8,193 bases of DNA, taken from the NCBI GenBank assembly GCA_025963615.1, contig JAOQAL010000540.1, positions 1 to 8,193 of the forward strand, given 5' to 3'. The stretch's first letter is position 1. Every line of letters begins with the position of its first letter. The notes under the pieces were generated by a model. That model was not told where the DNA came from. It did no database searches and saw only the letters and a program-made list of their open reading frames with translations. Shown here piece by piece: positions 5,543 to 8,193 of the stretch. This DNA is from Chitinophagaceae bacterium. Lineage in GTDB: Bacteria; Bacteroidota; Bacteroidia; Chitinophagales; Chitinophagaceae. The translations under genes were made by a program, and so were the position numbers.

Positions 5543-7954
5543 ATGAGAAAATCAGTTAAAATTTTCTGGAGCGTTTTTTTTATTGGCTTTGCTGTTGTGG
5601 TATCCATTGTGATGATGGCTAATTTTGGTGTATTCGGCAAAATGCCTTCTCTGAAAGATCTTGAAAATCCAACGTTGCTTCAATCCTCAGAGGTCATTGC
5701 CGCGGATGGTACGCTGATGGGAAAATACTATCTTGAAAATGGCAACAGAAGTAATGTTGACTACAAGGATATTTCAAAAAATATAATTAACGCGCTGGTT
5801 GCTACGGAAGATGAAAGATTTTACGAGCACTCCGGTGTGGATATGAAATCAACGCTAAGAGCGATTGTGCTATTAGGTTCGGAAGGTGGTGGTAGTACCA
5901 TTACCCAGCAACTTGCAAAGGCCTTACTCAACCAGGGAAGGGGCCATAATATTGTAAGAAGGATTATAGAAAAAATTAAGGAAAATATTATAGCGATCAA
6001 GCTGGAAAGAAATTTTACCAAAGAAGAAATTCTCGCTTTATACCTCAACGCAGTTCCTTATTCAGACAATGTTTTTGGTGTAAGAAATGCATCCCGTACA
6101 TTTTTTCAGAAAGAACCCGACCGTCTCGATGTACAGGAAGCCGCCCTTCTTGTTGGTATGGTAAACGGACCCGGCTTGTACAATCCACGTCGTAATCCTA
6201 AAGCTTCACTGGACCGCCGCAACCTGGTCATTAACCGGATGCTTGATCAAAACTTTGTAACGACCGCTGATGCCGCCAAATTTAAAGCCATGCCTATTGA
6301 CATGAGTCACTATAGGAAAATGGATGAAAATACAGGCTATGCCCCTTATTTCAGGGAAGTATTGAAAGATGAAATTCGCAGCGCATTAAAAGATGTAAAG
6401 AAACCCGACGGTAGCAGCTATGATATATATGAAGATGGATTAAAAGTTTACACCACCATCAATCTTAAAATGCAGGAATATGCGGAAGAGGCTGTTGCGC
6501 AATGGATGCCCACCCTGCAAAAATCCCTGAATGCACAAAGTTTTATAAAAAATGGAACGGTATGGAAAGGACACGATAATGTACTGGAAACCCAGATAAA
6601 ACAAAGTGACCGCTGGGATAACCTGAAAAATGATGGGATGAGCGACAAAGAGATTAAAGCAAGTTTTTATAAAAAAGTGCCCATGAAGGTTTTTGCATGG
6701 AATGCAAAAAGGGAAAAAGATACGATCATGACCCCTTTTGATTCTATCAAGTATCACCGGCAAATGATGCAAACATCTTTTATGGCCCTGGATCCCATCA
6801 CCGGTGAAGTAAGAGCATGGGTAGGCGGTATCAGTTTCAAAACTTATAAATATGATCATGCCAACCTGAAAACGAAAAGGCAGGTCGGATCCACGATCAA
6901 GCCTTTGTTATACACCCAAGCGATGGAAGAAAGGGGCTTTACACCAGAAACAGTTTGCGAAAACGAGGCTCAGTTCTTCCAGGGAAATGGCTGGGTGCCA
7001 GCAGGAAAGCAATGCAAAGGCCAGCCACAGGTTACGATGGCGGGCGCATTGGCTTTTTCATTAAACTGCGCCAGCGCCTATATTATGAAGCAGGTAGGGC
7101 CGCAACAATTCGCGGATTTTGTCGCCAGGTTAAATATTCCCACCAAACTGCAGCCATACCCTTCGTTGGCGCTGGGTGCCTGCGAACTTTCATTGTATGA
7201 AATGATGTGGAGCTATAGCATTTTTGCAGGCCGTGGTTTCTCGACGAAGCCCTATTTTATAAGCCGTATTGAAGACCGAAATGGTAATGTTATAAAGCGC
7301 TTTGATTATAGCGTAAATCGTAAGGAAGCCGTAAGTGAAATAACCGCGTATAAGATGTGCCAGATGATGCAGGGAACGGTGGACCGGGGAACTGCCCTGG
7401 GTTTGCGCGCAAGGCTCGGAGCAACTGAAATGGGCGGTAAAACAGGTACGACCAATGATAATACCGACGGCTGGTTTATGGGATATACACCGCAATTGCT
7501 AGGCGGCGTCTGGATCGGTTGTGATAATAATTTTATACGGCTGGAAAATAATCTTGGTTTTGGTGGCCAGGCAGCAAGGCCCATTTGGGAATACTTTTTC
7601 AAAAAAGTGTATGCCGATAAATCACTGGGCATTGAAAAAGATGCCAGGTTCAATAAACCGGCTGATATGGAAAATGAAATTAACAGCGCAGATATTATAA
7701 ATCTGATTGACAACACCAATCCCGGCGCTGAAGGAGAAGACCAGGGTGTTGGCAGTGAAAAAGATTTCCAGATACAGAACAACGAATACATAGGACCGGA
7801 ATCACAGCCTGTTAAAGACGATAGCAAAAAGGATAAGAAAGACAGTCCGGCTATAAAAACAAAAGATCCAAAAATTGGTGAAACACCCAGTGAGAAAAAA
7901 CCTGAAAAGAAAGGGTTTTTGAAACGGCTGTTTGGGAAGAAAGATAAACAATGA
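5543..7954 (+). CDS. mrcA: Penicillin-binding protein 1A, bifunctional peptidoglycan glycosyltransferase/transpeptidase
   Basis: An 803-residue class A PBP that polymerises lipid II into glycan strands and cross-links peptide stems on the outer face of the inner membrane. A single N-terminal membrane helix lies at about 8-28 with a short basic cytoplasmic end. The GT51 domain (about 55-235) has all key motifs: EDERFYEHSGVD (catalytic Glu89), GGSTITQQLAK (116-126), KIKENIIAIKLE (144-155) and LYLN (166-169). Residues about 240-410 form a linker and OB-like insert (KVPMKVFAWN). The transpeptidase domain (about 415-690) carries all three active-site motifs: STIK (Ser450-Lys453, acylated by beta-lactams), SLN (506-508) and KTG (633-635). 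The last 60 residues are a highly charged, Lys-rich tail ending GFLKRLFGKK. All catalytic residues are present, so the enzyme should be active. Length is normal for the Bacteroidota form. It converges with the HAD gene, with 9 bp between stops. Confidence 0.97.
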   Translation: MRKSVKIFWSVFFIGFAVVVSIVMMANFGVFGKMPSLKDLENPTLLQSSEVIAADGTLMGKYYLENGNRSNVDYKDISKNIINALVATEDERFYEHSGVDMKSTLRAIVLLGSEGGGSTITQQLAKALLNQGRGHNIVRRIIEKIKENIIAIKLERNFTKEEILALYLNAVPYSDNVFGVRNASRTFFQKEPDRLDVQEAALLVGMVNGPGLYNPRRNPKASLDRRNLVINRMLDQNFVTTADAAKFKAMPIDMSHYRKMDENTGYAPYFREVLKDEIRSALKDVKKPDGSSYDIYEDGLKVYTTINLKMQEYAEEAVAQWMPTLQKSLNAQSFIKNGTVWKGHDNVLETQIKQSDRWDNLKNDGMSDKEIKASFYKKVPMKVFAWNAKREKDTIMTPFDSIKYHRQMMQTSFMALDPITGEVRAWVGGISFKTYKYDHANLKTKRQVGSTIKPLLYTQAMEERGFTPETVCENEAQFFQGNGWVPAGKQCKGQPQVTMAGALAFSLNCASAYIMKQVGPQQFADFVARLNIPTKLQPYPSLALGACELSLYEMMWSYSIFAGRGFSTKPYFISRIEDRNGNVIKRFDYSVNRKEAVSEITAYKMCQMMQGTVDRGTALGLRARLGATEMGGKTGTTNDNTDGWFMGYTPQLLGGVWIGCDNNFIRLENNLGFGGQAARPIWEYFFKKVYADKSLGIEKDARFNKPADMENEINSADIINLIDNTNPGAEGEDQGVGSEKDFQIQNNEYIGPESQPVKDDSKKDKKDSPAIKTKDPKIGETPSEKKPEKKGFLKRLFGKKDKQ

Positions 7955-7971
7955 ATAATTCTTTTATTGTT
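7947..7971. terminator. Weak A/T-rich inverted repeat at the PBP1A/HAD convergent junction
   Basis: AACAAT (7947-7952) can pair with ATTGTT (7966-7971), with an inner GAAT-A-ATTC palindrome (7953-7961) or alternatively AATAA/TTATT with a 5-base loop. The repeat sits exactly across the two convergent stop codons, where a bidirectional terminator would be expected. The stem has few G/C pairs, and because it overlaps both coding ends it is a weak candidate. Confidence 0.25.
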
Positions 7972-8193
7972 GTTCAATACTTTTCAGCAGGCCGATCCCC
8001 ATTATTTCGTTTCCCGGAGCAAGATGATAAACCTGTATGCCTAATCGTTCCGCCTCAGGAAAATTCATGGCTGTATCGTCGATAAACAATGTCTCTTCAG
8101 GAATAAGATTATTTTCATTTAATACCAGTTCAAAAATAGGCGCTTCAGGCTTACGCAACCTGGTGGTGTGTGAATAATAAGTTTTTTCAAATA
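7964..8193 (-). CDS. HAD-superfamily hydrolase, C-terminal part (5' end outside window)
   Basis: The last 76 codons of a haloacid dehalogenase-like hydrolase, probably subfamily IA (YihX/phosphoglycolate-phosphatase-like), a cytoplasmic phosphatase family. The frame is open to the window edge, so the TTG at 8158 is internal. Upstream of it the frame reads EKTYYSHTTR, directly before LRKPEAPIFELVL, giving the motif III lysine (RKP) in its normal YYSHxxxxRKPxxxIF context. Motif IV follows as TLFIDDTAMNFPEAERLGI, with the two acidic Mg2+ ligands (Asp-Asp), then a strand and LGIQVYHL. Motif I (DxDxT) and the cap domain would lie outside the window. The substrate cannot be inferred. The gene points toward PBP1A, so it belongs to a separate transcription unit. 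Confidence 0.92.
   Translation of the reverse strand, partial: FEKTYYSHTTRLRKPEAPIFELVLNENNLIPEETLFIDDTAMNFPEAERLGIQVYHLAPGNEIMGIGLLKSIEQQ

Noticed and set aside
6440..6859. 139-codon antisense frame within PBP1A
   Set aside because: It is a shadow of the PBP1A coding strand, with no recognisable domain and no plausible operon context.
7306..7977. 223-codon open frame antisense to the PBP1A 3' end
   Set aside because: It lies opposite the intact transpeptidase and tail coding region. Its Ser/Phe/Leu-rich composition is the mirror of Lys/Asp-rich codons, and no domain is recognisable.
8156..8158. TTG as a possible start of the HAD gene
   Set aside because: The upstream in-frame residues (KTYYSHTTR) match the HAD motif III context, so the true start is beyond the window.

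Overview
The window looks like chromosomal DNA from a Bacteroidota bacterium, most likely of the Chitinophagaceae/Chitinophagales type. The evidence is a PorW/SprE-type protein of the type IX secretion system (T9SS), found only in this phylum, a Bacteroidota-style penicillin-binding protein 1A, weak or absent Shine-Dalgarno sequences, and moderately AT-rich DNA. There are eight protein genes (two cut by the window edges). I saw no RNA gene, insertion sequence, CRISPR array or phage gene. The taxonomic call is inferred from protein character, not from a marker gene.

Layout. Left edge: the 3' part of a GNAT acetyltransferase gene (+), converging with a minus-strand set read right to left: a short membrane protein with a cytoplasmic N-terminus (2320-1925), a bactofilin (1908-1486), a 175-bp non-coding gap, a four-helix membrane protein (1310-909), and a SprT-like zinc metalloprotease domain protein (916-284) that overlaps the previous gene by 8 bp. 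A 140-bp divergent intergenic region (2321-2460) separates this set from two large plus-strand genes: the PorW/SprE-like TPR protein (2461-5439) and a bifunctional PBP1A (5543-7954). At the right edge a HAD-family hydrolase (minus strand, cut by the window end) converges on PBP1A with only 9 bp between stops.

How the genes may work together. The core is a cell-envelope neighbourhood. Bactofilin is a cytoplasmic polymer that positions cell-wall enzymes. Its upstream neighbour looks like the membrane anchor of an M23 endopeptidase but ends before any peptidase domain. PBP1A makes and cross-links peptidoglycan. PorW/SprE is a periplasmic part of the T9SS and gliding machinery, which has to work through the peptidoglycan layer. 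The four-helix protein resembles a protein usually encoded near the F-type ATP synthase in relatives, but no ATP synthase gene is visible here.

The window is mostly ordinary and well conserved. The points most worth a second look are the peptidase-less M23-type anchor next to bactofilin, the lack of a lipobox in a PorW/SprE protein, and the four-helix/SprT arrangement without atp genes. I did not find a clear new defence or mobile system.
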